A stretch of DNA of 64,000 bases, taken from assembly GCA_963970005.1 (NCBI GenBank), contig CAXAMN010026384.1:348854-412853 (forward strand), in the 5' to 3' direction. The stretch is from Durusdinium trenchii. Its lineage: Eukaryota; Sar; Dinophyceae; Suessiales; Symbiodiniaceae. Positions within the stretch are counted from its first letter, which is position 1, and the number at the start of each line of letters is the position of its first letter. Below are positions 30,289 through 41,004 of the stretch, piece by piece. The translations under genes were made by a program, and so were the position numbers. The notes below the pieces were generated by a model, which worked only from the letters and a program-made list of their open reading frames with translations, did no database searches and had not been told where the DNA came from.

Positions 30289-30951
30289 GTGGAGCCAAAG
30301 TCGGAAATTGTCCTCCCACCAAAACCGGGTCTATTGGTGCACGGGTGCTACTGGCCCTGCCAACAGACTACCGCTGAGATCTTCGCAGTGTCTGATGCAG
30401 AAAGGGAGGAGGCGGATCACTCACCTGCCCCAGAGCCCTCGCCAGATGCTATAGATGTCGCCATGGCCTCAGGAGAGACAAGTGAAATCGTGTCGATTAG
30501 CAGTGCTCTTTCAGAGAATACCACACTGCCTAGCTCACTGAGCGGTGAAAACACTGATTCCTCAATGGGCAGAGAAGTGGATGTCGCTGACAATGAGGTA
30601 GAGGGTGAGAGCCTCAGCGATTGCCCTGCCTCCTCCCATGTGCTGCCGCCGTCTGACAAGCGTGTCCTGGAAGCCTTGCCTCAGCTCAAACTTCGTGTAG
30701 AGGTCCCACTATGGACAGACCCCAATGAAGCCAAACACCCCCCACCACAAACTCAATCCGAAGAGTCTGATGCTGATACTAGCATCACAGGCGCAAGAGA
30801 ACCCTCACCAAGGCTTGCGCAACCAGTGCCAGTGGGGGAGGCAGAAAATCAGGACCTGGCGGATGAAGGGTCGGCTGATGAAGAAGATGGTGATGCAGAC
30901 CCCACCTATATCGTTTCTCAAGGGCATGGGCGTTTTGCCCTTCGCTGGTAA
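30289..30951 (+). CDS. Acidic N-terminal region of LRR unit 0
   Basis: The frame (220 codons) is rich in Glu, Asp, Ser and Pro, with no folded-domain signature until its end, SADEEDGDADPTYIVSQGHGRF. That ending corresponds to EGDAEDVTYLVPIGQGCFSF in unit 1 (about 49520) and to YLTPTGKG in unit 2 (54960), so this is the same gene architecture. It stops at 30949, where the other units continue. Low-complexity acidic sequence upstream of the Y-I/L-V/T block is common to the units. Function unknown. Confidence 0.5.
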   Translation: MEPKSEIVLPPKPGLLVHGCYWPCQQTTAEIFAVSDAEREEADHSPAPEPSPDAIDVAMASGETSEIVSISSALSENTTLPSSLSGENTDSSMGREVDVADNEVEGESLSDCPASSHVLPPSDKRVLEALPQLKLRVEVPLWTDPNEAKHPPPQTQSEESDADTSITGAREPSPRLAQPVPVGEAENQDLADEGSADEEDGDADPTYIVSQGHGRFALRW

Positions 30952-30956
30952 GGGCA

Positions 30957-31310
30957 GTGTGCAAACAGAAAGCACAACCATTGCTGATTGGACTCTGGAT
31001 TAGAAATTGCAATGAACAGGATGGGATGGCTCCTCCTCTCCCCGAAGCAGGATCTCACGAGACGGAGCAAGGAGGACCTGTACGTCCACTACCATCATGC
31101 CCAAACTGCCACGAAGATCTCCGACCGTATCAAAAGACTAGTGAGTACGTGTGCAGTGAAACGCAATGGCAAGGGATGAGCTATTGGCTCGCAGGGGACC
31201 CTACCTTTCTCAACAAAATTGATAACCGTCGCCGTGAATTGCGTGAAAAGATCGCAGGAGCATGTTGGTACAGGAAGCTCCTCATCCACTGCCCGTTTCC
31301 CTAATCGCAA
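30957..31310 (+). pseudogene. LRR unit 0, middle region (decayed)
   Basis: Short overlapping frames carry coding-like pieces, such as CPNCHEDLRPYQKTSEYVC with two CxxC-like cysteine pairs, then AGDPTFLNKIDNRRRELREK. They lie between the acidic region and the first LRR module, where unit 1 has its TPRNLLRAYFRWGYPADEE segment, but no clear match to that is seen. A 200-base spacer with TAA/TGA stops follows. Confidence 0.3.
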
Positions 31311-31516
31311 TCGACCTCCTCCTCCTCCTGGATACTGGGGCTCTTGGTGATTTCATTGCAACAACTGCCAGCCAAAAGGGCTTTAGCTCTTAGTAGGAGA
31401 ATGTTGCGGCCTCAGCCGCTGCATTCGGGTGACCCTTCCTCCGTGGGCTCAATAAAGTGACTATGTAAAGCATCTTGGCTCAAGGAAGTAATGCAGTCGT
31501 AGTGCGCAGCTAAGCA

Positions 31517-32728
31517 ATGCCACAGGTCTGCATTGAGCCACAAGTAATTGTGTTGGCTACGATTGCGGGCAATGAATACCACATGCCAGCCAACCTAGCA
31601 CACCACGAAGAGCTTGCACAGCTAGAGGATGATGTGGTCTGCTTCTTGCCAACCGTCTCTGATGTGGAAGTGTTTGGCTGTGAGGTTGACCTCATTGTGC
31701 CGGACACCCAGCTGCCGCTGAGAAATCCCATCCATTCCACCCTGAAGAAGCACAATAGGCTTCAGGTCATTGTCAGACCATGCTTGGAGGACGGGCACAC
31801 AATCTGGCAATTGCAAGACAGCGATCGGGAAGGCTACCCAAAGGCGATTCAAAGGGTGCGATTTGTGCTCCAGGGGCAAGTGCATTGCAGGCTTCTTTAC
31901 CAGGGCTGACTTGACTGAGCGAGCAACATTCTGCAAAGACCCTTATACCAAATTGGACACACCCCGGCACTTCGATTTGTCTGAATACGTAGCATCCTTG
32001 AAATGCCCCATCCTGGAGAGAAACAACCGAAGGCGGGAGCTTCACAATTTGTAGCTGAGGACGGCTTTGCCACGCTGCGGATCCAATCTGGGTGATTCCT
32101 GGTGCCACTGCGACATGACGGAGCATTGGCGCAGAGTAAAAAGCTCAGTTTGGCACTTCCTTTCTTCGCATTTGAAAGTTGTCTTGCCCTAACGACCATC
32201 GATTTTGTCATGGATACAACTACTGACAGAAAATCAAGGGTGCTGCCAGAAGGCAGCTTCTGTGGAGCAGGAATAGAGAGTTTGCGTCTCCCGCCTGATT
32301 TCAACTTCATTGGCCCAATGGCTTGTGAGAATTGCAAGCGGCTGATTGAAGTGGACATTATGAACACGGACGTCACGGCCATCAGGGGTTCCACCTTCTC
32401 ATATTGTGTTGCTCTGGTAAATGTGTGGCTTCCGCCTCGAATCCAGCGCATAGGGAAGGAAGCCTTTCTCTGCTGCACGTCGCTTCGAGAGCTAGTTGTG
32501 TCGTCCATACTTGAGTATATAGTAGTCCGAGCCTTTTTTGGCTGCGAACATCTCACGCATCTCACAATGCTCAATGATCAAGACACATGGGGGGATGTGA
32601 GGGCAGAAGACAATGCCTTCTTGCTGTGTGATCAATTAGAGCGTGAAGCTTGGTTAACGCTGCTTCCACCGAATGACGATGTAGACTCAGACGCCTTTGA
32701 TGAGGAACTCCGTAGAGGACTTCACTGA
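31517..32728 (+). pseudogene. BspA-type LRR module 0a, internally inverted
   Basis: From ATG 31517 (MPQVCIEPQVIV) comes an N-terminal domain of about 85 residues with ANLAHHEELAQLEDDVV and FGCEVDLIVPDTQLPL, then REGYPKAI. Here the plus strand stops making sense, because the next LRR stretch lies on the minus strand (see 31846-32128). From 32129 the plus frame resumes with AFESCLALTTIDFV, GAGIESLRLPPDFNFIG, GSTFSYCVALVNVWLP and IGKEAFLCCTSL to the stop after DEELRRGLH (32728). The repeating pattern AFxxCxxLxxIxLP is the BspA/LRR_5 signature. Such proteins form extended solenoids for protein binding; the partner is unknown. The inversion breaks the gene. Confidence 0.75.
31846..32128 (-). other. 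Inverted segment inside LRR module 0a
   Basis: Read on the minus strand from 32126, this piece encodes exactly the LRR stretch missing from the plus strand: LRHVAVAPGITQIGSAAWQ, VKLPPSVVSLQDGAFQGC, PGCVQFGIRVFAECCSL, then APGAQIAPFE. In other modules this block sits between the N-terminal domain and the AFESC repeat. The order is preserved and only the orientation is flipped, so it is a simple inversion of roughly 280 bases. Confidence 0.75.
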
Positions 32729-33111
32729 CAGGGCCGGTGCCATGCCTCGCTTCGCGGCAAGGGCAGCGCAAGCTCATGGTGGTGCCTTGCGCATGTGTGA
32801 AGTTGGCAAGATAGAGCCTTGGAGTGGGCTGCTACCACAGGAGAGCACTGACCCTGTCGACTCCGAAGACGAGCGCTCTTAAAGGGTTTCCTACCAATAT
32901 ATCCGTAGTCAGTAGCCATAAGCCAACCCTCGGTGAGTGCCTCAGCACTTGTCCCGGGCAAAGGATCTGCGCCTCAGTGGCTCATGCTGTATAGTAATGT
33001 TGCTGCCAAGTAGATGTGTAACCCTCTGCAAGTTTGCGTGCAGCATTTGAGGAATCCTTCGTAGCGGCGATGCCCCGGCTCAAGCAAAGAGACTTTGTAC
33101 AGATTAGGGCC

Positions 33112-34230
33112 TATGGCGACCCTCAGCGTCTCCAGTAATGCCTCGTCCAGAGAAAGCGAACCAGTCATGTCGTGCCTGCTGAAGCTCACAACTCTGTCAG
33201 GCTTTGAGGTAGAAATCACGACAAGCGTTGCCAAATATGACAGGTTCGAGGACCTTGAGGACTGCGTGGTAGACTACCTATCCTCTGTGACTGACCTCGA
33301 TGTCTTGGATGCACGTTCGATTTCGTACACCCCACAAAGCAGACATACCTAGATGAACCCATATGGGAAGTTTTGCAACAGAACGCGCAATTCACCATCA
33401 TATTTCGTGACTGCCTCGCTGTCCTTCATTCGCAGGAATGTTTTGATGGATGCCCATACCGGGATATCCCACAAGCAGTCCGAGTCCCAATGAATCCGGC
33501 AGCAATCGTTCCTGCGGGTGCTTTTGCCGCTTTGCCCCGACTGCGTCATGTCACTGTCGATGCTGGCGTATGCGCAATAGGAGCTGAAGCCTGGCAAAAC
33601 TGCCGACGTCTTCGAGTAGTCAGGCTGCTTGATACAGTGGTGCGAATAGCTGATAACACGTTTCGAGGATGTCATCTGCTCAATAGCATCACCGCACCAG
33701 GCTGTGAGGAGTTCGGATATAAGGCATGTGCGGACTGTTGCTCCCTGCAGAGGATCCATGCATGCCAACGGAGGAAGTGCAGCCAAATTTGGACACTACC
33801 TCTTTCGAGATTGCATCAACCTGGCCACCTTTGTCCTTCAGGAGGATGGCCGTCAACAGGAGGCACAACCACAGGCTGCAGCGAGAGAGCTCCCGATGGG
33901 TTGTCTGAGCTCCACTGGAATTACTACACTGGAGCTTACTAGGGATTTCCATGTGCTGGGTGCGCATGCTTGTGACAACTGCAAGTTGCTTCAGCAAGTA
34001 AACATCCCAAACTCAAGCGTTGAGGAGATCCAAGAGTTCACCTTTGTGCATTGTGTCAGTCTTCCAGAGGTCAACCTCCCGTACTCATTGCACACTATAC
34101 GAGTGCGGTATTGGCAGAACTTGCTGTTCCGCCCTCACTGCATTACATTGCCAGTAGGGCTTTCCTGGATTGCACATCATTGCATAAGTTACCATGAGGA
34201 TCCAACGTTGTTGTTGGCAAGTGGTTTGGT
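33112..34230 (+). pseudogene. BspA-type LRR module 0b
   Basis: A frame from 33112 begins with a diverged N-terminal domain (LLKLTTLSGFEVEITTSVAK, DRFEDLEDCVVDYL). It loses frame at about 33320 and continues from 33373 with LRR sequence: FAALPRLRHVTVDAGV, VVRLLDTVVRIADNTFRGC and APGCEEFGYKACADCCSL. A further shift near 33770 leads to HYLFRDCINLATFVLQ, LSSTGITTLELTRDFHVLGA and FTFVHCVSLPEVNLPYSL. Similarity fades by about 34230 just before a tandem repeat. The family signature is clear and the copy is broken. It follows module 0a by about 380 bases, so unit 0 has two modules like units 1-3. Confidence 0.65.
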
Positions 34231-34329
34231 ACAGACGACATGTGGGCGCCGGCGAACATGTCGTTTGTATATCACTTTGTGCCCAGCATCAGTGTTATAT
34301 GTCATTCTGTGACACTCCTACGACATCGG

Positions 34330-34765
34330 CGACCATGTCCCATGAGGCAACGGCGAATGTGTCTCATGAGGCAACGGCGAACATGCTACACGCATCGACC
34401 TGCACTACTGTTTCCTGTGATCTGCCCTGCGAGGCTTTACTCGCGATATTGTACAACAGTGGAGTTTCTGTGGGCAGGGTTGTTGTCCATGCACTGTCTG
34501 TCTGTGTACTGCACACGACAACGGCGAATGTGTCTCACGAGGCAACGGCGAATATGCTACACGCATCGGCCACCACTGTTTCCTTTGATCTGCCCCTTGC
34601 GAGGCTTTACTCGCGATATTATACAACACTAGAGTTTCTGTGTGTATAGTGTTGTCCTTGTGCTGTCTGTCCATATGTACTGCCCACGAAGCCAGCGAAC
34701 GTGTCCCATGAGGCAACGGCGAAAGTGTCTCATGAGGCAACGGCGAACATGCTGCACGCGTCATG
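34330..34765 (+). repeat. Two-level tandem repeat after LRR unit 0
   Basis: A 21-base motif (CATGAGGCAACGGCGAATGTG, 34-36 kb only) recurs singly and in pairs. On a larger scale, about 169-base units starting at roughly 34358, 34527 and 34697 repeat: each has the motif, then ATGCTACACGCATCG, then CGAGGCTTTACTCGCGATATT, the last unit being truncated. Reading frames through it (SHEATANVSHEATAN...) arise from the repeat and are not taken as a gene. Confidence 0.7.
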
Positions 34766-35592
34766 TTACTTTTTGGAGACTACAAAGGCTGAAGCCCTGA
34801 AGGACCCACCATATGTCAGAGATTTCTTTTGTGGGTGTATAGAGCACGTGACGAGAATGTTCGGGCCACCTGTCGTGCATTGTTTTTTCAGCACTAAATA
34901 TTTTTTGCGCTTTGCTTGTGAAGCTCCGCTGCCAGAGCGCAATGCTCAAGATCTAGAGGCATCACTGATGTTCACACCATGTAGGGCGCAAGGCCTCCAG
35001 CAATAGTTGTAACTTTGTAACACACCATGATCGGTCGCAGCCGTCGCAACGTAGATTTATTTGCTACATGTCTCTTTTGCAGTTCAAACGTAACAGAAAA
35101 AACTTCTGCAGTCGTTACTAGTTACCGGCTATTTTTTTCACACCTCACAGGGGACAAGGTTTGTTGGCACGACGGGGTTTGAGCGTTTGGCGCCCTGTTG
35201 GTTTTTCAGTTCCTCTTCGTGGAACGGAAACGGAACCATGCACGTGACAAGAACCTTACAATGTCACCTTTCGCGTATACTGCATCAATATGGACCTATT
35301 TTATCTCTATATATATACACATATTGAAAAAGGAACACGCACAGCATCTTCACAATCCATGAGCTTTTTCATGCCGGCTGCTCTGTGGCTGCGTCTGGCT
35401 GTCGGGCGTGTTGCACACGCGCTTGCGAAGAGTGACTCGCAAGCACCCAAACCCCCGCATGAGGCTCATGAGGACGAGGGCCACTGAATAGCTAGAAAGT
35501 TTAATCAAATACAGATGTGAAAACCTGACCACTTCTTTCCATTGGTTTTCAGAACCTGTTACACGATGCGCTTAGAGCGAGGTTGTGAAACC
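34766..35592. other. No gene recognised
   Basis: Over 800 bases between the tandem repeat and the stop of the minus-strand family X gene. Only short frames occur. ATATATATAC-type AT-rich runs lie near 35310. Confidence 0.4.
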
Positions 35593-38063
35593 CTACCCTT
35601 TTCCTCCCAACTCCTGGCGCCTTCGGCGATCGGATTCCAGAAAGAGCCCCAAGCAAATCAAATACCGCTGCAAAACGCGGTGAACCATAGTGGACCCATG
35701 GCATTGAGCAGCCACCCGCTTCACTCTACCAAGCCATGACTCTTCCGCGAAGCAGTGGAAAACAAATGGGTTTATCTTCCACATTCGAGTTTGTGTGGCT
35801 GTGTGCCACAAATAGTGACATTTGGGTCTCATTTTAAAGAGAAGCGCACCTGGAACCCCATGGTTCTCTGTGAGAAGCTGCAATGACTTCAGGTGCCTGA
35901 GCAACATCTCACTAGCTTCAGATGCATTGCGACTGGTCAGCAAGACGCCGCCGGAATCGAAGATCTCCATCGAGCGGTTCAGAGTCCATGAGCTATAAGC
36001 TATCATTCGCAAAGTTTCGTCCTGACACGAAGGGCGAAAGAGTGAGGAACCTGGGATGGCCGGGTTTGGGCGGAAGGTCCCGAAAACCTTTTAAAACGTG
36101 TTTCATGAACTTGGTGCAACAAAGCTTCGAGGGGGTATTCCTCAGAAGCCTTTGCAGTTCGCAAAGCTGTCCACCACAGCAAACCCTTCGTGTCCGAGGC
36201 TTTAAAGCGAGAGCTCAGCTCAACATACTGTTTAGCGTCAGCCGGGTAGCAATGCTTTCTCACAATTGGTGGGCCCGCGTAGTACAACCTTCCACCATGG
36301 AACTATCAAAACTGAAAAACTATGGGCAGAAACTGTTCACGCACACACCTAAAACAAAAAGTAAACTAGCACAGAAACTTGTGATCTCGGTAGGTCTGGC
36401 GGATCTCCATCGTGATGTTAGCAAACATCTCATTGCTGTCTCGCGCCACCCCGTACCAATCGAAACATCCCCTTTCCAGGAGAACCCTGAGACAACCTGG
36501 CACAAAGTCGCGCCCAGTCCCAAGGAAGAGGTTGTGCATCACGTCAAACACACAGGTGTGTAGCGTCCATCCTTCGACGACGGCCCACTCAGAGACCACC
36601 TGCGTATGCATATATGTGCAATGGTCCATGGTTGCCAGGGCGTAGGGCGCACTGGCGTTCATGTTCTTATAATTCATATGAGGGTTCCCCCTCTTGGATG
36701 GCTTCTCAGCAAAACATAAATCACATAACCTTTGGTTGGCAATCAACATGCGTCATCGCTCAAAGGTCAAGGGTTTCTGCCCCAAACACTGCCACTAACA
36801 ATGTTCTCAACTGGCTCCAGGAAGCTTTGTGGCCTGGTACCACCTTGCAAAGTTGTGAACTTCGTGCCGGGCTTTCAGGTCACATTTCCATGAGAAGTAT
36901 GTAGCCCTCAGGACGGCTTGCATGGGTTTGCAACAGAAGTGGCATCAACATCCACTAGCCTCCACATGGAAAAAGAACAGAACCCTTCTCACTATCACGC
37001 AAAGCCAAAAGTCCGAAATCCATTTCCAATGGGCTCACCAGCCAGTTTAGCCCTCCAGGCGTTTGACGGAAAAGTTTCGTTGTAGAAACCCTTGGTTGGA
37101 GCAACTCCTTTGGCAGCACATTTGAGGCTCCATGCCACGACGTCGGCCAGGACTTTGTTCACCCGGCGCTTCACCTTAAAGCTCGCGCGGTAGAAGACAA
37201 GAACGCCGTCCATCCACACAACTACCATGACACCAAACCCCTCAACAACAACTGCAAAACTGAAACAAAACCAAATGAAGCAAGAGTCTTCAGGTTGTTG
37301 CATATGTCGGTCTTGTATGAGGGTGATTGGAAAGCGAAACAACATCACATCAGTCACAAGTCCAGTACCACCAAAAATGCTCGACCACGAATAGCAACAG
37401 CACTCGTCATCCCTGAACATCTCAGCCCCATCTGCGTGGAGCTGCACCCCAACCAATTGTGACAAGGTCTGAGAAGGGTCAGACAGAACCGGGTGGTTCT
37501 TCCATGGGTCCAGAGTTCTGCAGTGTGTCCAGAAAGCTTCGACGTCACTAGGGCTCAGATCCCCAAACATGATGGATTGAAAGATTGAGCCGGCAGCGTT
37601 GCACGTAGCCAACGCGTGGAGGACTTCATGTGGGAGAAGAACTGATAGCGCCGTCCTGGCATCCTTCAAGCCATTCACCTGTGAGCGGAGGAAAAGTTAT
37701 GGCACACTTGAGACTTTGCAACAAAGCGTCCAAAGCCTACCCATACATCAGGAAACAAAAATGAGCCTTAAGATCCACGTAGACAGTGTATGGTTGAAGA
37801 CGCAATCCAAAAACTGAAGATAGCCATCTATGCAAATCTCTCTCGCAGTTTGACTGGGCACGTCCAAAAGCTCCCAGTGAAGCCATCTTCTCTACACTCT
37901 CATTCTCCACCCCATCCTTGAGGATTGCTCTAGCAACATCAGTAGCGCAAGTGATATCAATACGGCCCCGCCCCACAAGCTGCAGAAGTGAGTCCACAAC
38001 GTGGCTGTGCTTCATATCGTCTATTTTCCGCCGCTTCAAGCACCTACGGGCAGCTCTCCACAT
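35593..38063 (-). CDS. Family X protein, copy II (multi-exon, possible transposase)
   Basis: Exon-like frames run from ATG 38063 (MWRAARRCLKRRKIDD) to a stop at 35593. Exon 1 ends YTVYVDLK near 37740 and joins VNGLKDARTALSVLLPHEVL at about 37680. Next come VGVQLHADGAEMFRDDE (about 37430), NKVLADVVAWSLKCAAKG (about 37170), KCDLKARHEVHNFARWYQ (about 36870), CDLCFAEKPSKR with FDVMHNLFLGTGRDFVPG (36720-36440), and finally LFKMRPKCHYLWHTATQ with INPFVFHCFAEESWLG (35890-35760). Each block lines up in order with copy I at 16896-18692 (LLPTDF, FGDE, CKGDWKFFK, CHLC, DMLHVYFLGVARD, LRPKWHMLHH). Conserved Asp and Glu positions fit a transposase-like core, as inference. Splice sites were not all fixed. 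Confidence 0.5.
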
Positions 38064-38780
38064 TCAACTAGCAACGCGCAATGGATAAGTTGGGATCCCA
38101 CCAAGCAAGCTTCAATAAAAACAGCGTGAGCTGAACCCTGCAGTTGACAAAGATGAGAGCAGATTGAATTGCAAAGCCTTCCTACCGCAAATGGAATTGA
38201 ACGATTGCACGCACGGATAAATGTAGTGGAAAGGAAGAATGCAAAGATTGATAAACATGTAGTTGAAAGGTTTCAAAGGTATCGGGACCGGACCTCTCTT
38301 CCACTGCCAGAAGCGAAGCGCCTGGCTCGGCGGACGTCGATGTCAAACAACGTTTTTAAAGAACACATTATTTTAAACTGCTTTCGAAAGCTTGCTCTGA
38401 CAACTTGCAATGTACATGAGAGAAGCTGGCAAGCACGAGTTTGAGGTTTCATGATGCACTTGTTTCGCTGAACGCAACATGTTAGAGACTCACTCCACAT
38501 GAAAGCGAAGAGGCTGAGATTGCACTGTGCGCCGTTTTTTCATCTCAGGACATCGACGGTGTTGCTGGCAAAGGATCCCATTGCCAAGGCCAGGTCTTTG
38601 CAACCCGTGTGACAAACGCGCGTCAAAACAAGTGGGCGTACTTTCAAAAAAAGGTTTGGCGTTTGAGACACAAAGAACGGGTTGGTCCAGTCTAGCTGGC
38701 CATTCAGTGGCAATCCCCTCAAAATTCAGATGCAGTTGCATCCCGAACTACCCCAAAACGTGTTTCACGGCTCTCAGCCC
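38064..38780. other. Spacer between X and Y, no clear gene
   Basis: A plus-strand frame at 38169-38444 has some coding-like composition (IERLHARINVVERKNAKID) but no partner exons and opposes all neighbours. The rest shows nothing. It probably contains the promoter or first exon of X and the 3' flank of Y. Confidence 0.3.
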
Positions 38781-40675
38781 TCACTTGTCTCTCGTCTTCC
38801 TTGACTTGCTCTTCTCCTTGTTTTCCTTGTCTTTGCCATCGCTCTTGTCCCTTTTCTTCTTATTGTTGGCTCGCTTCAAGCCACTGAGAATGGAATCCGC
38901 AGCAGCCTGACAAGAGTGAAGGGTGGTCAGTGAGTGAGGAGACAACAAAGCTAATTTATATAGGCAATTAAGCTACCCATATATGAGAACTGAATCTGAA
39001 ATGCATTCAAGTCAACCTGTTTTGAAAACCAGGCCTCAGCAGTTTTGTACCAGTGCCGCAACTCCTCGACTTTCTTGAAAGCTTTCGCGTAGAAGCCATC
39101 GTCGTCAACACGGGTTGACACTGCTTGCTGCAATGTTTTGTAGTGCTTTTCAAGCTTCTCGGCGTGGGCCAAAAGCTGAGCTGACAATTCGCCAGCGTAA
39201 TTGACAGCGCCAAGCCCCATGCTCTTTCGCCTGGCCGCTACAGACTCAGCAAGGATCTCCACCATGAGGTCTTCTGCCTTCTGGGGATTGGTCTTAGGCA
39301 GCGCAGGTTCAGAGGACTCTTCCTTCTTTTCTTTCTTCTTCTTAGGGACAGCTGCCACTGCCTCTGCCAAGCCCTCAAACAGAAGCTTTTGGCCAGCGGC
39401 CGACGATGCTTGGGCATCAGGGAGTGCGCCTTGCCGCATGACACCATCATTCTCATCAGTCAGGGCTTGGAGCATTTGCTCATCCAACTCATTCTTTGCC
39501 TGGATCTGCGATTGATCTGAGACACATTGTTTCCTCGTCAGCTCCTTTGGTTTTTTCATATAGTAAAACCTCTCCATCTCATCGCCAGGGAAATCATCAT
39601 TGTCATAGCAAAGTCCCTGCTGCTCCCGTTTCTTCATCACTGTCCGGCCCTTATCCTCACCGAATTCCTTCACAATCTCTCTCCCGGGCTTCGCAACCCA
39701 TCCTGAGAGTGACTGGTTCTCGTTGGAATGGGTCCGGGTGACGATGAGGCGGCACTGATCCCACTGCTTGTTGCCGTCCAACCAAGCATTGAAAAGATCT
39801 ACCTTGCTCTTGGCAAGGTAACCTGCCAACTCACAAGGGAAGTTCTTTCGGTCCTGGATGCGCCGGCAAAACGTGTCCCAGTCACGTTTGTTGGTGACAG
39901 AATTTCTTTTGACTGGAACTAAGGCCATGGACTTGTCGCCCTTCTCGTCAGTCTCTTCCTTCTCATCTTCATCCTCCTCCAGGTCCTCCTCCGCATCCTC
40001 ATTTGACGCACCTGAACCCTCTGATTCAGCGTCAGAGTTCTCATCTTCAACTGATTCCTCTTCGCAGGAACTGCTTTCTCCATCATCTCCATCATCTCCA
40101 TCATCCTCGTCCTCCGAATCATAGGATCGCGGCACTCGAAGATTGAGCACCTTGTTGAGGTCAGCGGCAATCGAGTCGGAGTCACTTGACTCATCCTCTT
40201 CATGCTCTTCCTCCTTCCGGCGCTCTTCCATCTTCTTCTTCAAAGCTTCCATGCCCTTGATGGAAACAGCATTGCCACCCTTCCTCTCATCTTCTTTGGA
40301 CGTTTTTGGTTTGGCCGCAGGCTTCCTCAAGGCAGAAGGTCGTGAGCCTGCGCTGGAAGTCCTGCCCCCCTTCTCCTCTGCCTCTGCTTTCTTCTTGGGA
40401 ACACCCTTCTCCTTCTTCTCTTTCTTGTTTGCCGCCTTCTCTTCTTTTTCTGCTTTCGGTGTCTTTTCACGTTTGTCATTCTTCTCCTTTTTGATATCTT
40501 TTGTATCCTTCACCATCTTCTTTGAAGAGTTCTTCAGCTTCTCTTGCTTCACCTTCTTCGCACTGGGCTTGTCCCCCTTGGTCTTTTTGGGAGCAGTGTT
40601 ATCCTCTTGGCGGGGCGAAGACTTGCCGTGCACTCTCGACCTGACAGGTGGATGGGCCTGCGCTTGTTTTGCCAT
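38781..40675 (-). CDS. Family Y Lys/Glu-rich protein, copy II
   Basis: Start is ATG 40675. A single exon of about 570 codons reads a basic, low-complexity N-terminus (KKTKGDKPSAKKVKQEKLK; many KKEK repeats), acidic Asp/Glu/Ser runs (residues about 180-270) and then a folded-looking domain: WDTFCRRIQDRKNFPCELAG, SKVDLFNAWLDGNKQWDQC, GWVAKPGREIVKEFGEDKG. The C-terminal part has helices (LSAQLLAHAEKLEKHYKTLQ). A last exon (38906-38781) encodes ADSILSGLKRANNKKKRDK and a Lys-rich tail to TGA. The intron is most likely GC-AG (39004-38907), joining DLN to AAADSIL in frame. The F-x-x-W-(V/L) and G-D/K blocks echo copy I at 20.3 kb. It may bind nucleic acid or act in the nucleus, judged only by composition. 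Confidence 0.65.
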
Positions 40676-40940
40676 GGCTATAGGACAGATCGCAGGTCAC
40701 GGGACAGGGTGGTGAAAGAACCATGCACATGGAACGATCAGGTTTGCGTGGAGCTGTATTGTGTGCACGCAGATGAATTGAATGCAGAGCCCACAAACAT
40801 TGAAGAGCTGATGAGCCTACAAGAGACACGTTCTTTCTCGCGCAAGCGGCATTTGAATTCTCGTGAGATTTTGTGAGCGCACTTCATGTTCTATTGTTTT
40901 CTATAGCCGGTACCGTATTGCAAATACAGGAGACACGTGG

Positions 40941-41004
40941 ATCTACAGGTCGCTACTTTTCTCTACAAGTCGCCACAGCATTCTCTACAAATCGCCAGTG
41001 AATC
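40941..41004 (+). repeat. Three imperfect 20-22 bp direct repeats upstream of Y
   Basis: Units ATCTACAGGTCGCTACTTTT (40941-40960), the 22-base unit at 40961-40982 and the one at 40983-41004 share CTCTACAnGTCGCCA. They lie about 270 bases upstream of the Y start on the minus strand, so they could be part of its regulatory region or a small array of no function. Confidence 0.5.

Noticed and set aside
31471..31484. CATCTTGGCTCAAG, 13 of 14 bases matching the spliced leader
   Set aside because: The same place in paralogous flanks (about 50100 and 55700) reads GGCTCAAACCAGC, so it is a variant of a conserved upstream segment and not a leader relic.
34194..34764. ORFs with repeated SHEATAN sequence
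   Set aside because: They are open only because of the 21-bp/169-bp tandem repeat; no start context or homology.
38169..38444. Plus-strand ORF with basic helical composition between X and Y copy II
   Set aside because: Isolated, opposite to all neighbours, and no related sequence in block I.
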